A DNA stretch of 64,000 nt, taken from positions 397,003-461,002 of the forward strand of contig JAGKWU010000004.1 of NCBI GenBank assembly GCA_021151695.1, written 5' to 3'. The stretch is from Cellvibrionaceae bacterium (GTDB taxonomy: Bacteria > Pseudomonadota > Gammaproteobacteria > Pseudomonadales > Cellvibrionaceae). Below the pieces are notes generated by a model. That model worked only from the letters and a program-made list of their open reading frames with translations, did not search any database and was not told the DNA's origin. The position numbers and the translations under genes are program-made. This document shows, piece by piece, positions 41,507-50,897 of the stretch; position 1 is the first letter of the stretch; each line of letters begins with the position of its first letter.

Positions 41507-44500
41507 ATGAAGAATGCACCACGTATATTAAAAAGCCGCCTGGCGTTGGCCGTGGCAATGGCAACCCTGGCGCAAACCGCCGCCGCCGTTGATTACAACG
41601 ATGCCTACTGGGCCAACCCCAATACCAACAGCGATTTCGTTGACCAGTTCAGCGGCAACAGCATCAACCGCACCAAGTGGAAAGTGGAATCCAATATCTT
41701 CGTTAACGGCGAAGACCAGGATTACCAGGACGTAGAATACCCAGCCGCCGACTGGACTGTACGCTCAGGCCAGGACGATGCCGGCGCAATGGACGGTAAA
41801 GCCTTGAACCTCAAGGCCCGCTACATGGATGGCCAAGTGCAGGATTACTACGGCGGTGTTGCCAACCAGGGCAAACCCCTGCTGATCCGCTCTGGCCGTA
41901 TCGAATCGCAAATTGCCGATGACTCCACTTTTGTGTACGGCAAGTTTGAAGCGCGTATCAAGATGCCGCCCGCGCGCAACGCCGAATTTCCGGCCTGGTG
42001 GCTGCTGGGTAACTTCCCGGATGTGGGTTGGACCGCGTGCCAGGAATTGGACATCATAGAATTCACCGGCGCCAACGCCACCAAAGCCCCGCAAACCCAC
42101 TGGTCTGCGCCCTATGCCATCTACGGCGGCAATCCCAATAACACCACTTACGCACAACTGGGCGTTAACCCCAGCGACCAGTACGTGACCTACGGTGTGA
42201 TCAAAACCCCGGATTCGGCCGACTTCTATATCAACGGCGTGAAGACTTACAGCTTCAACCGCAGCAACATCGGTGAGCAACAGCCATGGCCTTATGTATC
42301 GCCCATGCGCATGATCCTCAACCACGCCATCACCCACGTTGAATGGCCGGATGTAGGCAACTACAACAAGCTCTCTGCCGACCCGAACGTGGCCAACAAA
42401 ACCGGTTGGACCACCGTGCAAAACGGCGTGACCATGTACGAATACCTGGACGCCGCCGCCATGAACGCCAATATTGGCCGCGCCGGTACTGACTTCCTGG
42501 TCGACTACGTGGCCCACTGGCCGCTGCCCGCCAGCGAACCCACACAAAAATACGTGGACGAGAGCAAATCCAGCTTCTTCCGCGCTACCAACAACACCAA
42601 GGGCTTCTACTCCCTGAAAGGCTGGTTGGCTCCCGTTAGCGTCACCGGCGATGCCTTCTTAAATGACGGCCCAGATGCGGCGCGCGACAACGGCATCAAA
42701 AACGCCGCCGACGGCTATGTAGGCTCCAAGTGGGCCACGCCGAAAGACGACAATATGCACTCCATTGAGATCGACTACGGCAGCGACAAGAACATCAAAT
42801 ACTTCTGGATCGAGTGGGGCTGGAACCTGCCCAAAGCCTACGACATCTACGGTAAAACCTCCGGCGGCAGCTGGGAGCTGGTGCGCACCTCCACGCAAGA
42901 AGCCACCGGTTGGGCCACTCACACCTTTGATGTGAACAAGACTTACCGCTACATCAAGCTTGTAACAAAAGGCCGTATCGATAAATCCGAGCCTATCTGG
43001 TTGCTGGAATTCAAAGCTTTTGAAGATGTGGCCAACGTCTACCCGAAACCTGCTGGTACCCCAGTGGTGGATCGCGCTATCAACATGATCGGCAACGGCA
43101 CTTTCAGCCAAAACCTGGCTGGCTGGACTGGCGAGAACTTTGACGGCGCCGGCGCTGCCTACGCATCGGTTAACGCTGAAGCCAAAGTCACTGCCACCAC
43201 CCAAGGTGCTAACTCAGGCTCTTACCAATTGCACACTCAGGGCTTTGGTTTAAAGCGCAACTACCGCTACCAAATCAGCTTCCGCGCCCGCGCTGAAGCC
43301 GCTCGCAGTATCATTGTTCGCCTGTCAGAAGATACGCTGAACCCATCGGCACAAGGTACTGCCCTGCTGCAAACTGTAGCGCTGGGTACTGGCATGAACA
43401 CCTATACCTACAACGTCGACTACACCGGCAGCGACAATGCGGGCCGCCTGTCATTCCTGTTTGGCGGCATGGGCAATGCGACTACCTATATCGATGACGT
43501 AGTGATCAAAGAGATCGCCTACATCGGCAGCGCCGATCCACTGGTGCCCGCCATTAATGCGGTTAATTTCAGCGGCGCCAGCAGCGGCTGGGAAACCGAC
43601 TGGTGGGGTATAGCCCAACGCGCCGTTGACGGTGCAACCGGCAATAAAGCCAGCGGCCAGGACGGACAATCCGAAGGCAAAGACCTTTGGGTGAGCGTGA
43701 AGATTGATCCCTACTACGAAGTGAAAGAAGTCTGGGTAGCCGGCGATAAATCCGCCCCGCGCAGCCTGGCGCAGTTCAAAGCCGAATACGGTGCGGAAAA
43801 CACCCCACTGCTGGATTGGGTAAACACCAATACTGACGGCGTGTACGAAAGCTTCTCCAACTTCCTGACGGCCGCACCAGTGAACACCCGCGACTTCCGC
43901 TTCTGGTTCCGCCCGCCAGCTGACCAGTTGGTAGAAGTGGCTGATGTGCAACTGATGGCAATCGACCATATGCCCTACCGCATCTACCCACTGAGTTTGG
44001 ATGCAGGAGGCACTATCTCCCCAGCAAGCGTTGTGCGCTACAGCAAGAGCAAAACAGACTCCGCCACTTACACCTTCACCCCACCGCAAGGCGGCCAGGT
44101 AAGCAATGTGATTGTGGACGGCGTATCTCTGGGTGCGTTGAACAGCTACACCTTCAATAACATCTCCGCCGACCACACCATCGCCGTAGCCTTCAACGGC
44201 GGCAATGGCCAACCGGCGACCAGCAGCTCGTCTTCGTCTAGCGCGCCAACCACCAGCTCCAGCAGCAGTGCAGCAAGCAATAACGGTGTATTGGTTTCTA
44301 CCGGTCGCCCCGTCACTGTGAGCAGCCAGGTACAACCAGCCGCTAACGCGGTAGATGGCAATGGCGGCACGCGTTGGGAATCTGCAATAGGTACAGGCCC
44401 AACCTGGATCGCCGTTGACCTGGGCAGCGCCAAACCTTTGAGCAGTGTGGTGATCGACTGGGAAGCGGCCAACGCCGGCAAATACGCCATCCAGGCGAGC

Positions 44501-45193
44501 AACAACCTGCTGAGCTGGACCACCCTGAAAACCGTCACCGGCGGCACCTTCGGCAATCGCACCGATACCAACGCTGTGAGCGGCAGCTATCGCTACGTGC
44601 GCATCTACGCCACCGAGCGCAGCGCCGGCAACCAATGGGGCTACTCGATTTGGGAACTGAAGGTCTACGCACAAGGCGCCAGCAGTTCAGCGGCCAGCAG
44701 TGTTGCCAGCAGCGTCGCGACAAGTGCAGCGACCAGTTCAGTTGCAAGCTCGACTGTTAGCTCAAGCAGCAGCTCTAGCTCCAGTTCCAGCAATAACCAA
44801 AACGCCGTAACACTCCCGGTCGTTAGCGCCACCGCCAGCACCGAAATGAACCCGGCCAGCCTCGCTATCGACAACAACCCCGGCACCCGCTGGGAATCCA
44901 CCCACGGCATAGACCCAAGCTGGTTGAGCCTCGACTTAGGCGCGGCGAAATCGTTGAGCAGCATCGAAATCGATTGGGAAGCCGCCAACGCTGGCACTTA
45001 CACAGTGCAGGGCTCCAACGACAACGCCAACTGGACCGACATCACTACCAAAACCGGCGGCACCTTCGGCAACCGCACGGATGTAGTGGCACTGAGCGGC
45101 AGCTATCGCTATGTGCGGATTTACGGCACGCAGCGTAGTGCGGGTAATCAGTGGGGGTATTCGATTTGGGAAGTGCGGGTTAAGGGCAACTAA
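41507..45193 (+). CDS. Very large secreted GH16 endo-beta-glucanase-like enzyme (A)
   Basis: This 1228-residue secreted protein has a signal peptide (1-27) and a GH16 domain (about 28-340) with ELDIIEF: nucleophile Glu180, Asp182 and acid/base Glu185. The six-residue ExDxxE form fits laminarinases and related enzymes. Further modules are an F5/8-like domain (about 350-515), a CBM4/9-like domain (NMIGNGTFSQNLAGW, about 525-675), a second discoidin-like domain (680-830) and a beta-repeat (about 830-900). A Ser linker, a CBM32-type F5/8 domain (928-1052), another Ser linker and a last F5/8 domain (1098-1228) complete it. Beta-1,3-glucan is the likeliest substrate; agar or porphyran cannot be excluded. 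It is paralogous to the gene at 46.5 kb. Confidence 0.88.
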   Translation: MKNAPRILKSRLALAVAMATLAQTAAAVDYNDAYWANPNTNSDFVDQFSGNSINRTKWKVESNIFVNGEDQDYQDVEYPAADWTVRSGQDDAGAMDGKALNLKARYMDGQVQDYYGGVANQGKPLLIRSGRIESQIADDSTFVYGKFEARIKMPPARNAEFPAWWLLGNFPDVGWTACQELDIIEFTGANATKAPQTHWSAPYAIYGGNPNNTTYAQLGVNPSDQYVTYGVIKTPDSADFYINGVKTYSFNRSNIGEQQPWPYVSPMRMILNHAITHVEWPDVGNYNKLSADPNVANKTGWTTVQNGVTMYEYLDAAAMNANIGRAGTDFLVDYVAHWPLPASEPTQKYVDESKSSFFRATNNTKGFYSLKGWLAPVSVTGDAFLNDGPDAARDNGIKNAADGYVGSKWATPKDDNMHSIEIDYGSDKNIKYFWIEWGWNLPKAYDIYGKTSGGSWELVRTSTQEATGWATHTFDVNKTYRYIKLVTKGRIDKSEPIWLLEFKAFEDVANVYPKPAGTPVVDRAINMIGNGTFSQNLAGWTGENFDGAGAAYASVNAEAKVTATTQGANSGSYQLHTQGFGLKRNYRYQISFRARAEAARSIIVRLSEDTLNPSAQGTALLQTVALGTGMNTYTYNVDYTGSDNAGRLSFLFGGMGNATTYIDDVVIKEIAYIGSADPLVPAINAVNFSGASSGWETDWWGIAQRAVDGATGNKASGQDGQSEGKDLWVSVKIDPYYEVKEVWVAGDKSAPRSLAQFKAEYGAENTPLLDWVNTNTDGVYESFSNFLTAAPVNTRDFRFWFRPPADQLVEVADVQLMAIDHMPYRIYPLSLDAGGTISPASVVRYSKSKTDSATYTFTPPQGGQVSNVIVDGVSLGALNSYTFNNISADHTIAVAFNGGNGQPATSSSSSSSAPTTSSSSSAASNNGVLVSTGRPVTVSSQVQPAANAVDGNGGTRWESAIGTGPTWIAVDLGSAKPLSSVVIDWEAANAGKYAIQASNNLLSWTTLKTVTGGTFGNRTDTNAVSGSYRYVRIYATERSAGNQWGYSIWELKVYAQGASSSAASSVASSVATSAATSSVASSTVSSSSSSSSSSSNNQNAVTLPVVSATASTEMNPASLAIDNNPGTRWESTHGIDPSWLSLDLGAAKSLSSIEIDWEAANAGTYTVQGSNDNANWTDITTKTGGTFGNRTDVVALSGSYRYVRIYGTQRSAGNQWGYSIWEVRVKGN

Positions 45194-45194
45194 C

Positions 45195-45420
45195 GACCTG
45201 GCACCGAGCCGGGGCCCCTGCGAGCGCCCCGAGCACTGGAAGAAAATCGGTGGCAAGCGCACAGGACGTGCGCTTGAGTGACGTCGCGACATGGATGTCG
45301 CGTCGGAACGACAGCGATTTTCTGAAGCGCGCAGGATAAAGGCGTGAACGGGGTGCACTTTCTTTTGCTTACTTTTCTTTGTGCAAGCAAAGAAAAGTAA
45401 GTCGCCCAGCGAGGGCGAAA
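45195..45420. repeat. Multi-hairpin intergenic element
   Basis: Between the GH16 stop and the PEP-CTERM gene are nested stems. An outer AGAAAATCG/CGATTTTCT (45241-45249 with 45315-45323) encloses CAAGCGCAC/GTGCGCTTG (45254-45262 with 45268-45276) and CGCGACAT/ATGTCGCG (45285-45302). They are followed by a perfect 14-bp stem (45368-45381 with 45388-45401) and CGCCC/GGGCG (45403-45417). A degraded relative of the last part lies near 39512-39560. No ORF fits it. It looks like a non-coding mobile or structured RNA element. Confidence 0.65.
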
Positions 45421-45456
45421 CTAATGCGCACGAATATAAAAAGATAAAAGCAAGAA

Positions 45457-45483
45457 CTGGATCCCCGCTACGCGAGGATGACG
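45457..45483. repeat. Single A-family repeat arm
   Basis: This 27-nt arm (CTGGATCCCC...GGATGACG), flanked by AAAGCAAGAA and ACTCCC, is a lone copy of the A-family right end. It lies 30 bp before the PEP-CTERM start codon, so it is probably within its leader. Confidence 0.75.
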
Positions 45484-45512
45484 ACTCCCAGATAATTCAG
45501 GAACGAAAGAAA

Positions 45513-46121
45513 ATGAAAAAAGCACTTTTGTTATCACTGCTGCTCAGCAGCCTAAACACCCAAGCCGAGATCATCACCTTCGATGACCTCCCCGCGTTCA
45601 CCAACGACGACATCACCGCCGATGTCCCTAATGGCTACCACGGTTTCGACTGGACCGCCTTCGGCTATGTCGGCAAAGACACACTGCCCGACACCGGCTA
45701 CCAATATGGCGCCGTCTCCGGTGATTTCGTTGGCTACTTCAACACACTCACTACCGGCTTGATCAGCGGCAACGCGTTCAACTTCAACGGCAGCTACCTC
45801 ACCAGCGCCTGGCACAACAACCTGCAACTGGAAGTAAAAGGTTTTAGCGCCGGCAGCGAAACTTTCAGCAAAACCGTAACGCTCAGCAACAGTGTTGCGC
45901 AGTGGTTTGATTTCGACTTCGTCGGTGTAGATGCGCTGAGCTTTCACGCGTTTGGCGGCGATGTAAATCCACTCATGGGCGATGATTTTTACAGCGAACA
46001 ATTTGTGCTGGATAACTTCACCTTTAACGAAACTGCTGCAACGGTTGCCGAGCCAACAACCTTGGCGCTGCTCGGTTTAGGTTTGTTTGCTCTGGGTTTG
46101 CGTTTTCGCCGTGTGAATTAA
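45513..46121 (+). CDS. PEP-CTERM surface-sorted protein
   Basis: This 202-residue exported protein starts at the ATG at 45513, giving a signal peptide (MKKALLLSLLLSSLNTQA). The body is beta-rich and ends in a PEP-CTERM sorting tail: VAEPTTLALLGLGLFALGL, then RFRR. Exosortase (EpsH/XrtA) would cleave at the motif during export of an exopolysaccharide-linked surface. The function of the body is unknown. It lies between two GH16 paralogues on the same strand. The exosortase is not in this window. Confidence 0.85.
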   Translation: MKKALLLSLLLSSLNTQAEIITFDDLPAFTNDDITADVPNGYHGFDWTAFGYVGKDTLPDTGYQYGAVSGDFVGYFNTLTTGLISGNAFNFNGSYLTSAWHNNLQLEVKGFSAGSETFSKTVTLSNSVAQWFDFDFVGVDALSFHAFGGDVNPLMGDDFYSEQFVLDNFTFNETAATVAEPTTLALLGLGLFALGLRFRRVN

Positions 46122-46472
46122 AAGGCACTGGATCCCCTACGGGGATGACGACTCCCTGAATAGAAATTGCGGTAATTTTTCACCGAAGTGAGTTAGTGCA
46201 AAGAATCGATCTAGAGCACGTCATCCCCGCAGGGGATCCAGCGCCTTCAAAGTTCAAGAACAAAAATTTAGTTTTTGCGTTACCGGAGCAACTTCGCTCC
46301 ATCAGGAAATAACAATAACAAGCTCCACTCGCCGCACACTGAGTGCGGTTTAAAAAGTTTTCTGTTTTACATTTTTTTAATCGTTCTTCGTGGACTTTTC
46401 CGTGCGACAGGCATTGCTTGTCGCAACAGGAATGGATTCCGCTCATATCAATAACAAACGACAGGTCATGCT
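46122..46472. repeat. Gap with inverted repeat A5 and small hairpins
   Basis: The 350-bp gap holds inverted family-A arms at 46126-46150 and 46219-46243, about 68 bp apart. It also has hairpins GGAGC/GCTCC (46285-46300), CCGCAC/GTGCGG (46332-46348) and TGCGACA/TGTCGCA (46403-46425). None has a clean T run. It serves as terminator of the PEP-CTERM gene and leader of the second GH16 gene, but no attenuator like that at 41.4 kb is evident. Confidence 0.65.
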
Positions 46473-49400
46473 ATGAAGCTAAGAATAATGAGTACGACTC
46501 TGGCCACACTCGGTTTGATCAGCACCCCGAGTTTTGCCGTGGATTACAACGATGCCTGGTGGAGCAGCCCAAATGCTAACGCCGATTTCGTGGACAACTT
46601 TACAAGTACCTCTCTCAACCGCAACAACTGGGATGTGATCTCCAATGTGTTTGTAAACGGTGAAGACCAGGATTACCGCGACGTGGAATATCCCGCAGCC
46701 GACTGGACTGTGCGTTCAGGCCAGGACGACGCAGGCGCGAGCGACGGCAAAGTGCTTAACCTTAAAGCGCGCTATATGGATGGCCAAATCCAGAACTATT
46801 ACGGCGGTGTTGCCAACCAGGGCAAACCACTGATGGTTCGTTCCGGCCGTATCGAATCAAAACTCGCTGACAACACCACCTGGACCTACGGTAAATTTGA
46901 AGCGCGCATTAAAATGCCGCCTGCACGCAATGCAGAATTCCCGGCATGGTGGTTGTTAGGAAATTTCCCGGATGTGGGTTGGACTGCTTGCCAGGAATTG
47001 GACATTATTGAATTCACCGGCAACAACCCCGCCGTTGCACCACAAACTCACTGGACTGCACCTTACACCGCTTACGGTGGCAACCCCGTTGATCGCACCT
47101 ACGCCAGCCTGGGCCTCAATCCAAGCAATCAATACGTCACTTACGGCGTAATTAAAACGCCGGAAAACGTTGAGTTTTATATCAACGGCGTAAAAACTTA
47201 TTCATGGGGCAAACCAGACCGCGGCGATATGCCTTGGCCATACCTCACGCCCATGCACATGATCCTCAACCACGCGATCACTCACGTTGAGTGGCCAGCC
47301 GTGGGTAACTACAACAAATTATCTACTGATCCAAACGTACCTTACAAAACGGGATACACCACGGTGGTTAACGGTGTAACCAATTACGAGTACATCGACA
47401 TTGCTTCCATGAACACCAATATCGGCCGCGCCGGTACTGATTTCCTGGTTGACTATGTAGCGCACTGGCCACTGCCTACCAGCGAGCCGATGCAAAAATA
47501 TACCGACAATTCCAAGTACAGTTTCTTCCGCCCCACCAACAACACCAAAGGCTTCTACAGCTTGCGTGGTTGGATGGCGCCAGTGGCGGTGACTGCCGAT
47601 GCATCCTTTAACGATGGCACTGCAACTTCTGATCGCGACAACGGCCCGAAAAATGCCGCCGACGGTTATGTAGGTTCCAAGTGGGCAACACCGGCTGACG
47701 ACAATCTGCACTGGGTGCAAATTGATTACGGCATGGATAAACCCATTAAATATTTCTGGATCGAGTGGTCATGGAATTTGCCCAAGTCTTATGACATTTA
47801 CGGCAAAACCTCATCCGGCAATTGGGAATTTATCAAGAGCTCTGATCAAACTTCTGCAACCTGGGCGACTCACGTTTTCGACGTGAACAAAACTTACCGC
47901 TACATCAAGCTGGTCACTAAAGGTCGCATCAGCAAATCAGATCCAATCTGGTTGCTGGAATTCAAAGCCTTTGAAGATGTTGCCAACGTTTATCCAAAAC
48001 CTGCTGGCACAGCGCAAGTTGATCGCGCAATTAACATGCTGGGCAACGGTACTTTCACTACCGATCTGAACGGTTGGAAAACTGAAGCTTACGATGGCTC
48101 AACGCCGGTATTTGCGAGCGTCGGTGGTCAAGCAAAAGTTACCACTACCAACGCCGGTACAGGTGTAGGCTCTATCCAATTGCACACCGAAGGTTTCGGC
48201 CTGAAGCGCAATTACAGCTACCAAGTATCGTTCAAAGCAAAAGCAGATGCAGCACGTGCAATTCAAGTGCGTTTGTCGACGGATGATTTGAATCCGGCCG
48301 CTAACGGCACCTACTTGCTGCAAACCGTAAACCTGGGCACCACGCTGCAAACTTACACTTACAACGTTAATTTCACCGCATCTGATAACGCTGGTCGCCT
48401 CGCCTTCCTGCTCGGCGCTAACGGTACATCACCGGTTTATATCGACGATGTTGTGATTAAAGAAGTGGCTTACATTGGTGTCGGTGATCCACTGGTTCCA
48501 GCCATTGATGCAACCAACTTTAACGGCGCCAGCGCCGGTTGGGAAACTGAATGGTGGGGTGCAGCGGCACGTGCAGTCGACGGTGCTGTAGGCAACAAAG
48601 CCAGCGGTAACGATGGCCAATCTGAAGGCCAGGATTTGTGGGCCAGCGTGAAGATTGATCCTAACTACGAAGTGAAAGAAGTCTGGGTAGCCGGCGATAA
48701 ATCTGCACCGCGCAGCCTCGATTATTTCAAAGTGGAATACGGCAACGGCACCACCATGATGAACTGGACTCCGTCCAACGGCGATGGTGTTTACGAAAGC
48801 TTTAACAGCTTCGTTAGCGCACCACCAGTGAACGAACAAAACTTCAAGTTCTGGTTCCGTCCACCAGCAGGCCAATTGGTTGAAGTGTCTGATGTGCAAT
48901 TGATGGCGGTTGATCAAAAACCTTATCGCATCTACACCATTGGTTTGGATACTGGCGGCAGCATTTCACCAGCGGGCACGTTGCGTTACAGCAAAAACAA
49001 TACTGACAACGCAACCTACACCTTCACGCCACCCGCCGGTAAAGCGGTTGCTAATGTGATTGTGGATGGCGTGTCCCTGGGTGCAATGAACAGCTACACA
49101 TTCACCAACATCAACAAGAGCCACACACTTGCGGTTGCTTACACTGGTTCTGTCGCTACCAGCAGCAGCGTAGCTACCTCCAGTGCAACAAGCTCTGCAA
49201 CAAGCTCCAGCGTTTCTTCAGTTGCCAGCACACTGGTATCACAAGGCCGCCCTGTTGCTGCCAGCACTGAATTACAAGCAGCGACTTATGCTGTGGATGG
49301 CAATGCAGGTACTCGTTGGGAATCAGCACACGGTACCAGCCCAAGCTGGATCAGTGTTGACCTGGGCACCGCAAAAAGTTTGACCTCGGTAGTGATTGAT

Positions 49401-50060
49401 TGGGAAGCGGCAAACGCTGGCGCTTATCAAATACAAGGATCAAACGATAACGCCAACTGGACCACGCTGAAATCCATCACCGGCGGCACCTTTGGCAATC
49501 GCACTGACACCAATGCGGTGAGCGGTTCTTATCGTTACGTTCGCATCTATTGCACAGCTTTGAGCAGCGGCAACAACTGGGGCTATTCAATTTTCGAATT
49601 GAAAGTTTATGCAGCTGGCGCCACTTCATCCAGCGCAGCAACCAGCAGCAGCGTAGCGAGCAGTGCAAGCAACGGTACACTGACTCCAGTGTCAGCAACC
49701 GGTAGCACCAACGCGCAACCTGCAGCCAACGCGATTGATAAAAACAGTGGCACTCGTTGGGAATCCGCCGTTGCCACAGACCCAAGCTGGATCAGCCTGG
49801 ACTTCGGCGTTGCGAAAAACCTGACCGGTATTGCCATCGATTGGGAAGCTGCTAACGCCGCCGCCTATCAAGTGCAAGGTTCCAACGACAACACCAACTG
49901 GACCACCATCGCCAACTTTACCGGCGGCGCCTTCGGCAACCGCACCGACAACCTGACATTGAACGGCAGCTACCGCTACCTGCGCGTGTACGGCACAGCG
50001 CGCAGCACTGGCAACCAGTGGGGCTATTCAATTTGGGAAATCCGTGTGACAGGTAACTAA
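46473..50060 (+). CDS. Very large secreted GH16 endo-beta-glucanase-like enzyme (B)
   Basis: This 1195-residue protein is a close paralogue of the enzyme at 41.5 kb along nearly its whole length, with the same module order. It has a signal peptide (to about residue 22) and a GH16 domain with ELDIIEF (Glu175, Asp177, Glu180). These are followed by discoidin-like, CBM4/9-like, discoidin-like and beta-repeat modules, and two F5/8 CBM32-type modules joined by Ser/Thr/Ala linkers. The linkers are shorter than in copy A and codon choice differs, so the duplication is not recent. It likely cleaves the same type of beta-glucan with altered binding. Confidence 0.88.
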   Translation: MKLRIMSTTLATLGLISTPSFAVDYNDAWWSSPNANADFVDNFTSTSLNRNNWDVISNVFVNGEDQDYRDVEYPAADWTVRSGQDDAGASDGKVLNLKARYMDGQIQNYYGGVANQGKPLMVRSGRIESKLADNTTWTYGKFEARIKMPPARNAEFPAWWLLGNFPDVGWTACQELDIIEFTGNNPAVAPQTHWTAPYTAYGGNPVDRTYASLGLNPSNQYVTYGVIKTPENVEFYINGVKTYSWGKPDRGDMPWPYLTPMHMILNHAITHVEWPAVGNYNKLSTDPNVPYKTGYTTVVNGVTNYEYIDIASMNTNIGRAGTDFLVDYVAHWPLPTSEPMQKYTDNSKYSFFRPTNNTKGFYSLRGWMAPVAVTADASFNDGTATSDRDNGPKNAADGYVGSKWATPADDNLHWVQIDYGMDKPIKYFWIEWSWNLPKSYDIYGKTSSGNWEFIKSSDQTSATWATHVFDVNKTYRYIKLVTKGRISKSDPIWLLEFKAFEDVANVYPKPAGTAQVDRAINMLGNGTFTTDLNGWKTEAYDGSTPVFASVGGQAKVTTTNAGTGVGSIQLHTEGFGLKRNYSYQVSFKAKADAARAIQVRLSTDDLNPAANGTYLLQTVNLGTTLQTYTYNVNFTASDNAGRLAFLLGANGTSPVYIDDVVIKEVAYIGVGDPLVPAIDATNFNGASAGWETEWWGAAARAVDGAVGNKASGNDGQSEGQDLWASVKIDPNYEVKEVWVAGDKSAPRSLDYFKVEYGNGTTMMNWTPSNGDGVYESFNSFVSAPPVNEQNFKFWFRPPAGQLVEVSDVQLMAVDQKPYRIYTIGLDTGGSISPAGTLRYSKNNTDNATYTFTPPAGKAVANVIVDGVSLGAMNSYTFTNINKSHTLAVAYTGSVATSSSVATSSATSSATSSSVSSVASTLVSQGRPVAASTELQAATYAVDGNAGTRWESAHGTSPSWISVDLGTAKSLTSVVIDWEAANAGAYQIQGSNDNANWTTLKSITGGTFGNRTDTNAVSGSYRYVRIYCTALSSGNNWGYSIFELKVYAAGATSSSAATSSSVASSASNGTLTPVSATGSTNAQPAANAIDKNSGTRWESAVATDPSWISLDFGVAKNLTGIAIDWEAANAAAYQVQGSNDNTNWTTIANFTGGAFGNRTDNLTLNGSYRYLRVYGTARSTGNQWGYSIWEIRVTGN

Positions 50061-50142
50061 AACCGAAAATCTCATTCCCTCACCTGTGAGGGAATGAGTT
50101 AAAAAAATATTAAAGATTTTTCTCTGCTGTTAAAACCCTTTG

Positions 50143-50172
50143 GCCCATACATCCCAATGTATGGGCTTTTTT
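50143..50172 (+). terminator. Terminator after GH16 copy B
   Basis: GCCCATACAT (50143-50152) pairs with ATGTATGGGC (50157-50166) around CCCA, followed by six T. A second stem, CTCATTCCCTCA/TGAGGGAATGAG (50071-50098), lies just before it. Confidence 0.93.
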
Positions 50173-50197
50173 GTTTTTTGATGATGGGCAATATTCC

Positions 50198-50353
50198 GTA
50201 GGGCGGGTTAGCCGCAGGCGTAACCCGCGCTGTTGCGCAAACCTGCAAAAATCCACAGACACGTTTGTAACAGCGAGACTTTTTTATAATTGGTTTTTGA
50301 TTGGCTCGAAGGGTAAAACGCGCGGGTTACGCCTGCGGCTAACCCGCCCTACG
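50198..50353. repeat. REP pair on the 3' side of the RAYT gene
   Basis: One REP at 50198-50230 (GTAGGGCGGGTTAGCC...GGCGTAACCCGC) and an inverted copy at 50319-50353 form a REPIN-like pair. The second copy overlaps the last codons of the RAYT gene. Each unit is itself an imperfect palindrome. Confidence 0.85.
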
Positions 50354-50869
50354 CGAGTCACCAGCCCAATCCCACTCATATACACCGAGGGTGCAATAGC
50401 GATGAAAGCTTGAATAGGGCCAATCACGAACATTTTCAACCAAAGAATGCTTCACAGGGTTGAAATGTACATAATCCACGTGACGAATAAAATCCATTTC
50501 ATCCCGTATCAAATGTTCATAATAGCGATGCTGCCAAAGCGTTCCGCAATTTTTAGTATCGCGCCTCGCAGTCAATAATTCAGGATTAAAATAAAGTTCA
50601 CCACAAGTACGGGTGACATAGGTTTTAATCAGGCGCCAACGCAATGAAAAATTCGCTTCACCTGGAGGAAGAGTCCATATAGCATGCAGATGATCGGGCA
50701 ATAAAACCCAGGCATTTATGAAGAATGGATATTTTTCTCGAACCTTTTCAATCGCGCCTCGTAACGCAACGCGAACCGACTCATCTGTAAGAATCGGCTG
50801 CCGCCGTTCGGTAACAACCGTAAAAAAATAACACCCACCGGCAACCTTAGCCCTTCGATACCGCGACAT
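50339..50869 (-). CDS. REP-associated tyrosine transposase (RAYT, IS200/Y1-like)
   Basis: This 176-residue protein is of the TnpA-REP family. The HUH metal motif is present as PDHLHAIWTLP. DYVHFNPVKH and WPYSSFHRY are conserved family blocks, the latter holding tyrosines; the catalytic Tyr is expected in the RHVDYVHFNP helix. It is thought to cut REP hairpins as single strands and spread them. Two REP pairs flank it (50198-50353 and 50898-51051), which supports a cognate relation. The frame looks intact. Confidence 0.92.
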   Translation of the reverse strand: MSRYRRAKVAGGCYFFTVVTERRQPILTDESVRVALRGAIEKVREKYPFFINAWVLLPDHLHAIWTLPPGEANFSLRWRLIKTYVTRTCGELYFNPELLTARRDTKNCGTLWQHRYYEHLIRDEMDFIRHVDYVHFNPVKHSLVENVRDWPYSSFHRYCTLGVYEWDWAGDSRRAG

Positions 50870-50897
50870 ACAACCTCCTTTTAATTTACATCCATCC

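Noticed and set aside
43451..44674. 407-codon minus-strand frame inside the first GH16 gene
   Set aside because: It is antisense to well-supported CBM modules, has no recognisable domains and is not preserved in the paralogous GH16 gene as a comparable frame.
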